From: Eubacterium sp.
GTDB taxonomy: Bacteria; Bacillota; Clostridia; Lachnospirales; Lachnospiraceae
Length of the DNA stretch: 64,000 nucleotides
Assembly: GCA_017539165.1 (NCBI GenBank)
Contig: JAFYHN010000079.1
Location: 124,001 to 188,000, forward strand
Direction of reading: 5' to 3'
Part shown: positions 1 through 7,569 of the stretch, piece after piece
Position numbering within the stretch: the stretch's first letter is position 1
Layout: each line of letters starts with the position of its first letter
Position numbers and translations under genes: made by a program
The notes under the pieces: generated by a model
The model's input: only the letters and a program-made list of their open reading frames with translations
Databases searched by the model: none
Told to the model about the DNA's origin: nothing

Positions 1-804
1 CATAACACGACCAATGTTGTTGATGAGATATCTGAAAGCGCCGGTCGCTTCATTGTCATCAAAGTCAACTGTAATTATTCTTTCATTCTGAAGCATTGTC
101 ATAGCTGTTGTAGCATCACAACCCTTCTCCTGCATAACCACATTTACTACAGGATTTGTACCATATGGAACTGTTCTCTGAAGGAGAAGCTTGTCACCAT
201 GTACGACATTAAGAACAGTAGATTCACTACCAAGCTGAATAACCATAGTAGTTGACTGTTCTGTAGTCTGAGTCTTGATGAGCTGAAGCATTGCATTTCC
301 GATATAGTCAAGATCTACAACCTTAAGGCCTGCAGCCTGTGCAAGATCATAGTAACCTCTTACCATATTTTCTGGAGCAGCAACAGCCATAACTCTCATC
401 TGTTTTGTACCATTCTCATCAACAAAGTTTTCAAGAACAGTATTGGCTATCACATAATCTTCAATATTATTTACCGGGAAGTATTCCATAGCGTTTGCCT
501 GAATAAGAGCCGCAACTCTCTTCTCAGGAACCTGCGGAATAACAACCTCTCTATTAACAATCTTAGTTGAATTCATTACGAAGATAGCATTCTTATTAGA
601 AACTCCATTGCTAGCTAGCTGTGATCTAATCTCCATCGCTATCTTCTGAAGGTCTCTTATCTGACCATCTTCAAAGGAATCTTCTGGTGTCTCAAAAATG
701 AGAACCTTATGAATGTAGGTCTGCTTTTTCTGTGAAGCAGTAATCTCTACAATAGTAATACTTTCATTTGTAATGTCTATTGATAAGACTTTATTATTTG
801 CCAT
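1..804 (-). CDS. pilM: Type IV pilus assembly protein PilM-like (C-terminus cut by window edge)
   Basis: This frame is open from an ATG at 804 to the left edge of the window (268 codons), so the C-terminus is missing. It begins MANNKVLSIDITNESITIVE, an actin/FtsA-like phosphate-1 strand typical of PilM. Further in it has a second ATPase-fold strand (VIQLGSESTVLNVV) followed by the segment LLLQRTVPYG. PilM is a cytoplasmic ATP-binding protein that links the pilus motor to the PilN/PilO membrane complex. A GGGAGG ribosome site lies 7-8 nt before the start. It is the last visible gene of the pilB-pilT-pilC-pilin operon; pilN and pilO would be expected past the edge. The family call is good; the exact symbol follows from fold and context. 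Confidence 0.8.
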   Translation of the reverse strand, partial: MANNKVLSIDITNESITIVEITASQKKQTYIHKVLIFETPEDSFEDGQIRDLQKIAMEIRSQLASNGVSNKNAIFVMNSTKIVNREVVIPQVPEKRVAALIQANAMEYFPVNNIEDYVIANTVLENFVDENGTKQMRVMAVAAPENMVRGYYDLAQAAGLKVVDLDYIGNAMLQLIKTQTTEQSTTMVIQLGSESTVLNVVHGDKLLLQRTVPYGTNPVVNVVMQEKGCDATTAMTMLQNERIITVDFDDNEATGAFRYLINNIGRVM

Positions 805-831
805 TCTATAGCCTCCCTCGCAAATTCAGTA

Positions 832-974
832 GTTTTTATTTATAAGGCGTGCCGCCTTCTTACAGAGATCAGCCGTAAGCAGGGTAGCCTTATGGGAAGC
901 ACACCACCACACTTCCTTTACCTATGCACTGTTCCTCGATGCACACGTAAAGGAAGAAATAAAAACCGCTGATC
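832..974 (-). promoter_or_regulatory. Structured intergenic leader between pilin and pilM
   Basis: This lies in the 270-nt gap between the pilin stop and pilM. Several perfect pairings are visible: GTTTTTATTT 832-841 with AAATAAAAAC 957-966, CTTCCTTTAC 912-921 with GTAAAGGAAG 947-956, GATCAGC 867-873 with GCTGATC 968-974, and a short hairpin AAGGCG/CGCCTT 844-858. The segment ATAAGGC 842-848 can instead pair with GCCTTAT 887-893, so two helices exclude each other. No oligo-U run follows, so it does not look like a plain terminator. A leader controlling pilM relative to pilin is inference; I recognise no known riboswitch. Confidence 0.4.
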
Positions 975-1019
975 ATTTTTCATGGTACACGCTCATAGGA
1001 GCGCTTATTAAATAGTAAC

Positions 1020-1076
1020 AAGATAAGATTCCAAAGGACGAGTTTGGAATCCTACCCTGTATATTTACATTATCTT
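1020..1076 (-). terminator. Stem-loop overlapping and following the pilin stop codon
   Basis: A perfect 9-bp stem, GATTCCAAA 1027-1035 with TTTGGAATC 1043-1051, closes the 7-nt loop 1036-1042 (CTCGTCC in the transcript). An outer pairing, AAGATAA 1020-1026 with TTATCTT 1070-1076, reaches into the pilin stop codon. The run after the stem in the transcript is TTATCTTG, which is weak for intrinsic termination. It may be a leaky terminator or a 3'-end stabiliser that gives more pilin than pilM message. Its loop is the exact complement of the loop in the hairpin before the pilin gene (1566-1590). Confidence 0.5.
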
Positions 1077-1524
1077 ACTTATAGCTTGCGTCAATATCAG
1101 GCTGAAGCTCTACAGAACCCTTGTAAACAAGAGCCTTACCACTCTGCTGAATTGCAACTGTCCAATCTGTGTTACCATCTTTGTTGTACTTAACCTTTGG
1201 TGCTTCTCCACCGAGGTTAGCTGACATTTCCTGACCAAATGTACCACCGATACCTTCTGTACCAGCAAGTGTAGCACCACCTGCAGCAGACCAAACTGTT
1301 GTTGATCCGTCCATCTTTGGAGCAGCCTCAGAATAAGCATCTTCATTAGCAAGTGCAGCATTAACTGCAGTACCAACAGTTTCAGCAGCAGCAACGTCAT
1401 CAGACTTACGTGATTTATCGATGTATCTGATAAGTGCAGGTGCAATAGCTGCAGCAAGGATAGCCATAATAGCTATAACGATAATAAGCTCAACAAGTGA
1501 GAAACCTTTATTCTTCATATTCAT
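1075..1524 (-). CDS. Type IV pilin / pseudopilin (prepilin)
   Basis: This is the structural subunit of the pilus. From the ATG at 1524 the protein has 149 aa and a class III prepilin signal: short basic leader MNMKNKG, cleavage after Gly, then FSLVELIIVIAIMAILAAA with Glu at +5. The hydrophobic helix runs to about residue 27, followed by a Ser/Thr/Ala/Gly-rich globular domain ending DIDASYK. An AGGAG site at 1529-1533 lies 4 nt before this ATG and 10 nt before a second ATG at 1518, so either may be used. An upstream in-frame ATG at 1575 would add 17 residues before the leader and lacks a ribosome site. It lies between pilC and pilM and is flanked by two hairpins with complementary loops. Confidence 0.9.
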   Translation of the reverse strand: MNMKNKGFSLVELIIVIAIMAILAAAIAPALIRYIDKSRKSDDVAAAETVGTAVNAALANEDAYSEAAPKMDGSTTVWSAAGGATLAGTEGIGGTFGQEMSANLGGEAPKVKYNKDGNTDWTVAIQQSGKALVYKGSVELQPDIDASYK

Positions 1525-1565
1525 ATCTCTCCTTTTTCTTTGGATATATAATTTAAATAGTGTAT

Positions 1566-1590
1566 AATACGCCACTCGTCCTGGCGAATT
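1566..1590 (-). repeat. Hairpin in the pilin 5' leader with loop GGACGAG
   Basis: In the transcript, CGCCA (1586-1582) pairs with TGGCG (1574-1570) around a 7-nt loop (1581-1575). Three more A-T pairs extend the stem after one mismatch. It lies 42-66 nt before the pilin ATG and about 27 nt after the pilC stop. Its loop is the exact complement of the loop of the hairpin after the pilin stop. A TGGTAAAAT extended -10-like sequence (minus strand, 1588-1596) touches the stem, so a pilin-specific promoter is possible, but I see no matching -35 box. Confidence 0.5.
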
Positions 1591-1616
1591 TTACCATATT
1601 CAGTAAACGTATTATT

Positions 1617-2822
1617 TTAATAACTGTCAACCGCATCGTACATGCTGAGAATAGGTGAGTAGATAGCCACTACGATAGCACCTACAACTACAGCCATAAC
1701 TACAATAATAAGTGGTTCCATAGCTGAAGCAAGAGCATCAGTTGCAAGATCAACTTCATCCTCATAGAAGTCAGCAACCTTCTCCATCATGTCTTCGATA
1801 TTACCTGTTTCTTCTCCAATATGCATCATCTGAGGAAGCATAACCGGAAATATATCAGCTTCTCTGATAGGTTTTGAAAGAGGAACACCTCTTGAAACCT
1901 GAACTTTACATTCTTTAATCTTGTCTCTTACAACCTTATTCTTCATAACATTTGCCGTCTGCTCGATTGCATCTATCATCGAGATACCTGACGAAAGAAG
2001 TGTAGCAAATGTTCTTGAGAATGTAGCTGCAGCTGTCTTGACATTAAGATTACCAAATATAGGAAGTTTAAGAGCCATGCTACCATTAAACTCCTGACCA
2101 TAATCTGTCGAAGCAAACATCTTTATCGCGACTATCAATATGATGACTATCAAGATAACTACATACCATCTCGCGACAAGGAAATCAGAAAAGTTAACAA
2201 GCAACTGAGTTGCAACAGGAAGTTTCGCTCCCATTTCCTTAAACATTTCTGAGAATGTAGGCACAACCGATGTAAGCATAAGTACAACTACACCTGTTAC
2301 TACTACAAGTACAACGATAGGATACATCATCGCACTCTTAATCTTACCTTCGATATGTCCATCTTTCTCAAACTGAACTGCCATACGTTCAAAACATATT
2401 TCCATCTTACCGGATGACTCACCGGCAGCGATCATATTTGACAGCATAGGTGGGAATACATCTGAATTCAGCTGTAATCCGGAAGCAAGTGTACCACCCT
2501 TCTGAACATGAGTCGAAGCCTCTTCAATAGCTTCAACCAGTCTCTTATTCTCCATACTAGTTGCTAACATATCCAGAGCTGATATAACAGGTACACCGGC
2601 TCTCAATACGGCAGCAAACTGTTTACAGAATACTGAAAGGTCCTTATTCTTAACCTTCGGTTTAAATAGATTAAACTCGATATTCTTGCTCGGACCAAAT
2701 TCAGTAATATTGATTCCTTCGGCTCTAAGTCTGGACTTAGCAGCCTCTTCGGTATTAGCTTCAATGGTACCTTTTTTAACTCGGCCATTGGAGTCCATAC
2801 CTCTGTAATCATACTTTGCCAT
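1617..2822 (-). CDS. pilC: Type IV pilus inner-membrane platform protein PilC (GspF family)
   Basis: This is the polytopic platform protein on which the PilB and PilT motors act. At 401 aa it has the usual family length. Two T2SSF repeats are visible: the first around residues 60-190 (KQFAAVLRAGVPVISALDML, EICFERMAVQFEKD) and the second around 260-395 (FSRTFATLLSSGISMIDAIE, MLPQMMHIGEETGNIEDMM). Hydrophobic segments lie near 168-190, 218-236 and 367-390. It starts MAKYDYRGMDSNGRVKKGTI, the typical N-terminus. It follows pilT after a 181-bp AT-rich gap with no clear signal and precedes the pilin by 92 bp. Confidence 0.95.
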   Translation of the reverse strand: MAKYDYRGMDSNGRVKKGTIEANTEEAAKSRLRAEGINITEFGPSKNIEFNLFKPKVKNKDLSVFCKQFAAVLRAGVPVISALDMLATSMENKRLVEAIEEASTHVQKGGTLASGLQLNSDVFPPMLSNMIAAGESSGKMEICFERMAVQFEKDGHIEGKIKSAMMYPIVVLVVVTGVVVLMLTSVVPTFSEMFKEMGAKLPVATQLLVNFSDFLVARWYVVILIVIILIVAIKMFASTDYGQEFNGSMALKLPIFGNLNVKTAAATFSRTFATLLSSGISMIDAIEQTANVMKNKVVRDKIKECKVQVSRGVPLSKPIREADIFPVMLPQMMHIGEETGNIEDMMEKVADFYEDEVDLATDALASAMEPLIIVVMAVVVGAIVVAIYSPILSMYDAVDSY

Positions 2823-3003
2823 ATTCTATCCTCCGCCCCTTTATAGAACTTTAATGTTAAAATTTATATAATTTTACAATAATTGCATCATTATTGCAAC
2901 ACAATTATGAACAAACTATGAACAAAACTTCTGAACATTCTGTGAAGATAATGTGAATGCAACCATCGAAATCATATTCCAAATGAATAATTTAATATAT
3001 ATA

Positions 3004-4077
3004 TTAGTAGAGATTCTTCTTCATTGTCAGCTGATCCTGTGCGTAAAGAAGAGCATTCTCCTTGGAGATCATACCCGTTCTGTACATATCAACCAGGCAG
3101 TCATCCATGGTAACCATTCCGACATTTCTAGATGTCTGGATTGAAGACTCAATCTGGTGTGTCTTCCCTTCACGAATCTGAGATCTGATAGCTGAAGTAG
3201 CAAGCATAACCTCAAATGCAGCACATCTTCCATGACCATCTGCAGTCTGGATAAGCTGCTGTGATATAACACCCTCGATAACCATCGCGAGCTGTATTCG
3301 TATCTGTTGTTGCTGGTGTGGTGGGAAAACGTCAATGATACGGTCTACTGTAGCAGCAGCTCCGATTGTATGAAGTGTTGAGAATACCAAGTGGCCTGTT
3401 TCTGCAGCTGTGATTGCAATCTGGATCGTCTCAGGGTCACGCATCTCTCCTACGAGAATTATATCTGGATCTTCACGAAGTGCAGCTCTAAGCGCATTAT
3501 CGAATGAAAGTGTATCCATTCCCAATTCTCTCTGGTTTACTATCGACTTCTTATGTCTGTGAATATACTCGATAGGATCCTCAAGAGTGATTATGTGATT
3601 TGCTGTATTCTCATTTGCTATATTAATAATAGAAGCAAGTGTTGTTGATTTACCAGAACCTGTAGGTCCTGTTACAAGAACAAGTCCTCTCTTCTTCTTG
3701 TAAAGATCAACAACTGCTGGTGGAAGACCGAGCTGATCAGGTCTCGGAATTATAGTATCGATCTTTCTGTAAGCAGCAGCCATATTACCTCTATCCATGT
3801 ATACATTAACACGGAATCTTCCTTTTTCTCCAACAGAGTAAGCGAAGTCGCACTCACCTCTGTCCTTAAGGATGGCCTTCTGTCTCTCGTTCATAGTCAT
3901 TCCAATACTCTCTGCAGCTTCAGAAGCTGAAAGAGGTGGAACATCAACCTCCTGGAGTCCACCGTTAATTCTAAACTTTGGCGGTATACCTACCGCAAGG
4001 TGAACATCGGATGCATTCTCGTCAACCGCAAGGCTGAGGAGTTCGTCCATATCTATCATAGTGTGTTTTACCCCCAT
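3004..4077 (-). CDS. pilT: Type IV pilus twitching-motility ATPase PilT
   Basis: This is the cytoplasmic hexameric ATPase that drives pilus retraction. It has 357 aa. Walker A is GPTGSGKS at residues 137-144, followed by an Asp box (TLEDPIEYIH), Walker B (DPDIILVGEMRD) and a His box (GHLVFSTLHT). Near the C-terminus AIRSQIREGK matches the AIRNLIRE motif that separates PilT from PilB. The ATG at 4077 has a poor ribosome site. An internal ATG at 4059 (MIDMDELL) is preceded by GGGGGT at 10 nt and may be the true start. It lies 110 bp downstream of pilB, with a strong hairpin in the gap. Confidence 0.93.
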   Translation of the reverse strand: MGVKHTMIDMDELLSLAVDENASDVHLAVGIPPKFRINGGLQEVDVPPLSASEAAESIGMTMNERQKAILKDRGECDFAYSVGEKGRFRVNVYMDRGNMAAAYRKIDTIIPRPDQLGLPPAVVDLYKKKRGLVLVTGPTGSGKSTTLASIINIANENTANHIITLEDPIEYIHRHKKSIVNQRELGMDTLSFDNALRAALREDPDIILVGEMRDPETIQIAITAAETGHLVFSTLHTIGAAATVDRIIDVFPPHQQQQIRIQLAMVIEGVISQQLIQTADGHGRCAAFEVMLATSAIRSQIREGKTHQIESSIQTSRNVGMVTMDDCLVDMYRTGMISKENALLYAQDQLTMKKNLY

Positions 4078-4154
4078 TCTTTCATGAGTTTTTAAAGATT
4101 CTTAGCTGCGATATGTCAGCCAGAAAGTTTATAAGTTGCACATTTTTTCATATG

Positions 4155-4191
4155 CTAGTGTTAAGGTTTTGGGTTAGAAACCGAACACTAG
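4155..4191 (-). repeat. Strong hairpin between pilB and pilT
   Basis: CTAGTGTT 4155-4162 pairs with AACACTAG 4184-4191 and GGTTT 4165-4169 with AAACC 4178-4182, giving 13 bp with a small internal loop and an 8-nt terminal loop. The pilB stop codon (4188-4190) lies inside the stem. The transcript continues CATATGAAAAAATG, with no U-run, so this is not a standard terminator. An mRNA-processing or stability element setting the pilB:pilT ratio is a reasonable but untested reading. Confidence 0.5.
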
Positions 4192-5900
4192 TAGTTATCA
4201 CCTGTGGTGTAAACTATCTTCTTCATCTCTGATATAGAAGTTGTTCCCTTAAGAACGTGTTTTGCAGCTGACATCTTAAGAGTTGACATTCCCTCTTCAA
4301 GAGCCTGTTTCTCGATGACATCTGCAGTAGCTCCTTTTGCGATAACCGCCTGGAGTGATTTTGAAACCGGCATCATCTCATATACACCGATACGGCCTGA
4401 ATATCCGGTATCATTACAAAGCGGACAACCAACCGGTTCGTAAAGAACAACATCATCTTCAGGATCCTCAACTCCGAGAACAACCTTCTCATCTTCATCA
4501 GCAAGTCTAGGAACTCTGCACGCTGTACAAAGTCTTCTTACAAGACGCTGTGCTATAACTCCTACCAGAGCGTCACCGGCAACATAAGGTTCTATTCCCA
4601 TATCGATGATACGGGTAACCGTTGAAGCGGCTGAGTTTGTATGTAGTGTCGAAACAACAAGGTGTCCTGTGATAGCAGCCTGAACCGCTATCTGAGCAGT
4701 CTCGCCGTCTCGAATCTCTCCTATCATTATGATATCCGGGTCCTGACGCAGGATAGAACGAAGCGCTGCAGCAAATGTCATCTCTGCTTTTACATTAACC
4801 TGAACCTGATTGATACCATTTATATTCGCCTCGACAGGATCCTCAACAGTGATTATATTAACCTCTTCCTTATTCAGCTCTGATAGAGATGTATAAAGAG
4901 TAGTTGATTTACCGGAACCTGTAGGACCTGTAACAAGGATAATTCCATGTGGGTTACTGAGGATTCCATCAAATACCTCAATCTCCTCTGGAGTGAAACC
5001 AAGTCCGGACTTCGGTTTTGTAAGTCCATCTTTGGATGTAAGTCTCATAACCGTTTTCTCTCCGAACACTGTCGGAAGAATAGAAACACGGACATCAAAC
5101 TCTTTTCTATCTACTATAATAGTGATACGACCGTCCTGAGGTTTTCTTTTCTCAGCTATATCCATACCACCGATGATCTTGATACGAGCACTGATAGCCG
5201 GAAGAATACTCAGTTCGTACTGCATAACCTGCTTTAAGGCACCGTCGATACGGTATCTTACACGAACATTAGTTTCCAGTGCTTCTATATGAATATCGGA
5301 AGCTCTCTGTCTTACTCCACCCTCGATAATCTGGTTAACAAGGAGAACGATAGGTGAGTTATCTACTTCTTCTGAATTATCATCACCTTCTTCTTCTCCG
5401 CCACCCATTTCAAGGATGTACTTATCAGCGGCTTCCATAGCCTCTGCACTTCCATAGTACTTACCGATTACATTCTCCAGGTCATCCTGGAAAGAAAGAA
5501 GCGGTTCAACCTGAAGTCCACTGGATATACTTATATCATCTATAGCCATAAGATCCATAGGATCAGCCATAGCAACCTGAAGCAGATTCGGATTGTCAGG
5601 TGCAAATCCTATAGGCATAGCCTTATACTTCTGAACGAGATCTTTGGAAACAAGCTTTACAACCGCTTCATCAATCTGAACGGTTTTTATCTCGCAATAC
5701 TCTATACCCATCTGGGTAGTAAGAACGGTAACAAGAAGCTCTCTGGATATGAATCCCATATCCATGATGATATTTCCAAGCATTCCGCCCTCTTCCTTCT
5801 GTCTGACGAGAGCTTGCTGGAGTTCATCCTGTGTGATAGCTCCTGCTTCTACAAGAAGATCACCTATACGTATCTTCTTTCTGGCACCCGATAATCGCAT
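4188..5900 (-). CDS. pilB: Type IV pilus extension ATPase PilB (GspE family)
   Basis: This is the cytoplasmic ATPase that powers pilus assembly. It has 570 aa. The N-terminal T2SSE/MshEN-type domain spans about residues 10-150 (RIGDLLVEAGAITQDELQQA). An acidic linker (about 166-180) leads to the motor domain, with Walker A GPTGSGKS at 325-332, Walker B DPDIIMIGEIRD near 388-399 and His box STLHTNSAAS. Four cysteines (458, 461, 492, 495) form the C-x2-C...C-x2-C zinc site typical of PilB and absent from PilT. AAGGAGAAGG precedes the ATG at 5900. It is the first gene of the pilus operon, and a strong promoter lies at 5984-6011. Confidence 0.95.
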   Translation of the reverse strand: MRLSGARKKIRIGDLLVEAGAITQDELQQALVRQKEEGGMLGNIIMDMGFISRELLVTVLTTQMGIEYCEIKTVQIDEAVVKLVSKDLVQKYKAMPIGFAPDNPNLLQVAMADPMDLMAIDDISISSGLQVEPLLSFQDDLENVIGKYYGSAEAMEAADKYILEMGGGEEEGDDNSEEVDNSPIVLLVNQIIEGGVRQRASDIHIEALETNVRVRYRIDGALKQVMQYELSILPAISARIKIIGGMDIAEKRKPQDGRITIIVDRKEFDVRVSILPTVFGEKTVMRLTSKDGLTKPKSGLGFTPEEIEVFDGILSNPHGIILVTGPTGSGKSTTLYTSLSELNKEEVNIITVEDPVEANINGINQVQVNVKAEMTFAAALRSILRQDPDIIMIGEIRDGETAQIAVQAAITGHLVVSTLHTNSAASTVTRIIDMGIEPYVAGDALVGVIAQRLVRRLCTACRVPRLADEDEKVVLGVEDPEDDVVLYEPVGCPLCNDTGYSGRIGVYEMMPVSKSLQAVIAKGATADVIEKQALEEGMSTLKMSAAKHVLKGTTSISEMKKIVYTTGDNY

Positions 5901-5968
5901 GCTTTCCTTCTCCTTTTTCAGTAAATTCCAAATGATTCTTTCACAGGGCGTACTATCCCCAACCCGAT

Positions 5969-5980
5969 TATGTTAACATA
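5969..5980 (-). promoter_or_regulatory. 12-bp perfect palindrome at the pil transcription start
   Basis: TATGTTAACATA is a perfect palindrome placed 3 nt downstream of the -10 box, so it overlaps the predicted start site. A repressor bound here would block initiation. Only one copy is seen at this locus, so the operator call is inference from position and symmetry. Confidence 0.35.
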
Positions 5981-5983
5981 AGT

Positions 5984-6011
5984 ATTATAGCATAATGTTT
6001 ATAATAGTCAA
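5984..6011 (-). promoter_or_regulatory. Sigma-A-type promoter of the pilus operon
   Basis: On the minus strand the -35 is TTGACT (6011-6006), the spacer is 16 nt and the -10 is TATAAT (5989-5984) preceded by TGC, an extended -10. The leader to pilB is about 75 nt. No c-di-GMP riboswitch is recognisable in this leader. Confidence 0.75.
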
Positions 6012-6115
6012 AGAAAAAGAATCAATTTGTGCCATTTCTCCAAATTCAACTAGAACTTGTGGTTTTATGTAACCTAATAGACTAGTTAATTGTGCATCAT
6101 GTACAATTTTTGGTG

Positions 6116-7420
6116 CTATTTTTTTACTATTTTCCTGAGAACGAATCCTGTTTTTATGTTTACCAAGTCAGTCTTGACGCAATTTTGTTCCTTTTCACCT
6201 TTACAATATCCAGTTGAATCAAAATATACTCTTAGTTCCTGTTTTGGATGTGGAGCAGACTCCATCTCATGTCCAAATTCATCTAATATAGAAGAAACTA
6301 CCACCTCCTGATTTATACCTCCCGGTATCATTATCTCCAACACTTCGCCTACTGAGAATTTATTCTTCTGACTGAAGCCTACACTTCCGTCTTCAAATAC
6401 TTTTTCAATCCTTCCCATATAAGTAGCATTCTGTATATAGGTATTGTTATCGTATATCTGATCCTCTTCAGACGGTTTCCCATAATAGAATCCTCTAGTA
6501 AAATCCCTCATCGTGCAGGCCGCTATCTCCTGCTTATAATGTTCAATCTTTGATTCATAAAGTTTCGGATCCTTAAAGTAATCATCTATCGCTTCTCTAT
6601 ATGTACTGGCAGTTACCGCCACGTAAAGATTCGTTTTCATTCTTCCTTCTACTTTAAAGGAATCAATTCCGGCCTCTACCAGATCTGGTATCTTATCTAC
6701 CATACACAGATCCTTCGAATTAAATATATATGTTCCTCTCTCATCTTCTTCAACAGGAAGATACTCTCCAGGACGATTCTCTTCCATTACAACGTACTTC
6801 CATCTGCAAGGATGTGTACACGCGCCCTTGTTAGCATCTCTACCAGTAAAATAGTTCGAAAGAAGACATCTTCCAGAATAAGAAATGCACATAGCCCCAT
6901 GCATAAATGCTTCTATCTCGAGATCATCCGGAATCCTATCTCTTATATCTCTTATCTCTTTAAGAGAAAGTTCTCTGGCAGCAACAACTCTCGTAGCCCC
7001 CATATCATGCCAAAACTTATATGTCATATAGTTTGTATTATTGGCTTGTGTACTAATATGGATCTCGGTACCACTTCCTTTCAAGATCCGACTGGCAATA
7101 CTAAAAAGACCAGGATCAGAAATAAGTACTGCATCAACTCCCAAACTCTTAAGTTCTTCATAATAAGGAGCAGCTTTTTCTATATCATCATTATGAGCAT
7201 ATATATTAGTAGTAACATATAGCTTTACACCATAATCATGTGTATACTTCACAGCTTCCGCCATATCTTCTTTAGAAAAGTTATCAGCTTTAGCCCTAAG
7301 TCCAAATCTCTGTCCACCTATATATACTGCATCTGCACCGTAATCAACCGCAACCTTCAGAGTTTCAAGTCCCCCGGCAGGTATAAGAAGTTCAGGTTTA
7401 CGTCTGTTTGTGTCACTCAT
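6116..7420 (-). CDS. trhP: Peptidase U32 family protein, tRNA uridine-34 hydroxylation (TrhP/YrrO type)
   Basis: This U32-family protein has 434 aa. The N-terminal barrel starts ELLIPAGGLETLKVAVDYGA. The signature around residues 170-185 reads EAFMHGAMCISYSGRC, and conserved cysteines fall at 178, 185, 201 and 205. TrhP proteins act with prephenate-derived hydroxylation to make 5-hydroxyuridine at tRNA position 34. The gene just upstream is the O-methyltransferase TrmR that completes mo5U, the same order as yrrM-yrrN-yrrO in Bacillus subtilis, which supports this role over rRNA hydroxylation (RlhA). Only one U32 gene is present here. A bidirectional terminator separates it from trmR, so it probably has its own promoter. 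Confidence 0.85.
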   Translation of the reverse strand: MSDTNRRKPELLIPAGGLETLKVAVDYGADAVYIGGQRFGLRAKADNFSKEDMAEAVKYTHDYGVKLYVTTNIYAHNDDIEKAAPYYEELKSLGVDAVLISDPGLFSIASRILKGSGTEIHISTQANNTNYMTYKFWHDMGATRVVAARELSLKEIRDIRDRIPDDLEIEAFMHGAMCISYSGRCLLSNYFTGRDANKGACTHPCRWKYVVMEENRPGEYLPVEEDERGTYIFNSKDLCMVDKIPDLVEAGIDSFKVEGRMKTNLYVAVTASTYREAIDDYFKDPKLYESKIEHYKQEIAACTMRDFTRGFYYGKPSEEDQIYDNNTYIQNATYMGRIEKVFEDGSVGFSQKNKFSVGEVLEIMIPGGINQEVVVSSILDEFGHEMESAPHPKQELRVYFDSTGYCKGEKEQNCVKTDLVNIKTGFVLRKIVKK

Positions 7421-7453
7421 TTCTTTTTCCTCTCATTTTTTATATACGACCGT

Positions 7454-7481
7454 ACTATATAAAACAGTCATTCTATATAGT
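7454..7481 (-). promoter_or_regulatory. AT-rich inverted repeat upstream of trhP
   Basis: ACTATATA (7454-7461) and TATATAGT (7474-7481) form a perfect 8-bp inverted repeat with a 12-nt spacer. It lies 34 nt before the trhP start and just downstream of the terminator at 7494-7532, where a promoter is needed. It may be an operator or overlap a promoter; low sequence complexity makes this weak. Confidence 0.25.
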
Positions 7482-7493
7482 ATTGTACTGTAT

Positions 7494-7532
7494 AAAAAAA
7501 CATCCTACAACTGTAATGTAGGATGTTTTTTC
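7494..7532 (-). terminator. Bidirectional intrinsic terminator after trmR
   Basis: ACATCCTACA (7500-7509) pairs perfectly with TGTAGGATGT (7517-7526) around a 7-nt loop. On the minus strand the stem is followed by a run of T (complement of 7494-7499), and on the plus strand by TTTTTT. It lies 38 nt beyond the trmR stop and ends the long rnj-ylbF-trmR transcript. Confidence 0.85.
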
Positions 7533-7569
7533 ACCAATCAGATCATGTTTTTTTAGCAACTATTCACAG

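Noticed and set aside
832..966. Region after the pilin as a fifth copy of the A-D element
   Set aside because: It also has inverted arms, but the core motifs (GGGTCGCGG, CTTAACGA, GTTCGGGA) are absent.
5901..5985. Possible c-di-GMP riboswitch in the pil operon leader
   Set aside because: The leader is only about 80 nt and shows none of the conserved GEMM-I or GEMM-II motifs.
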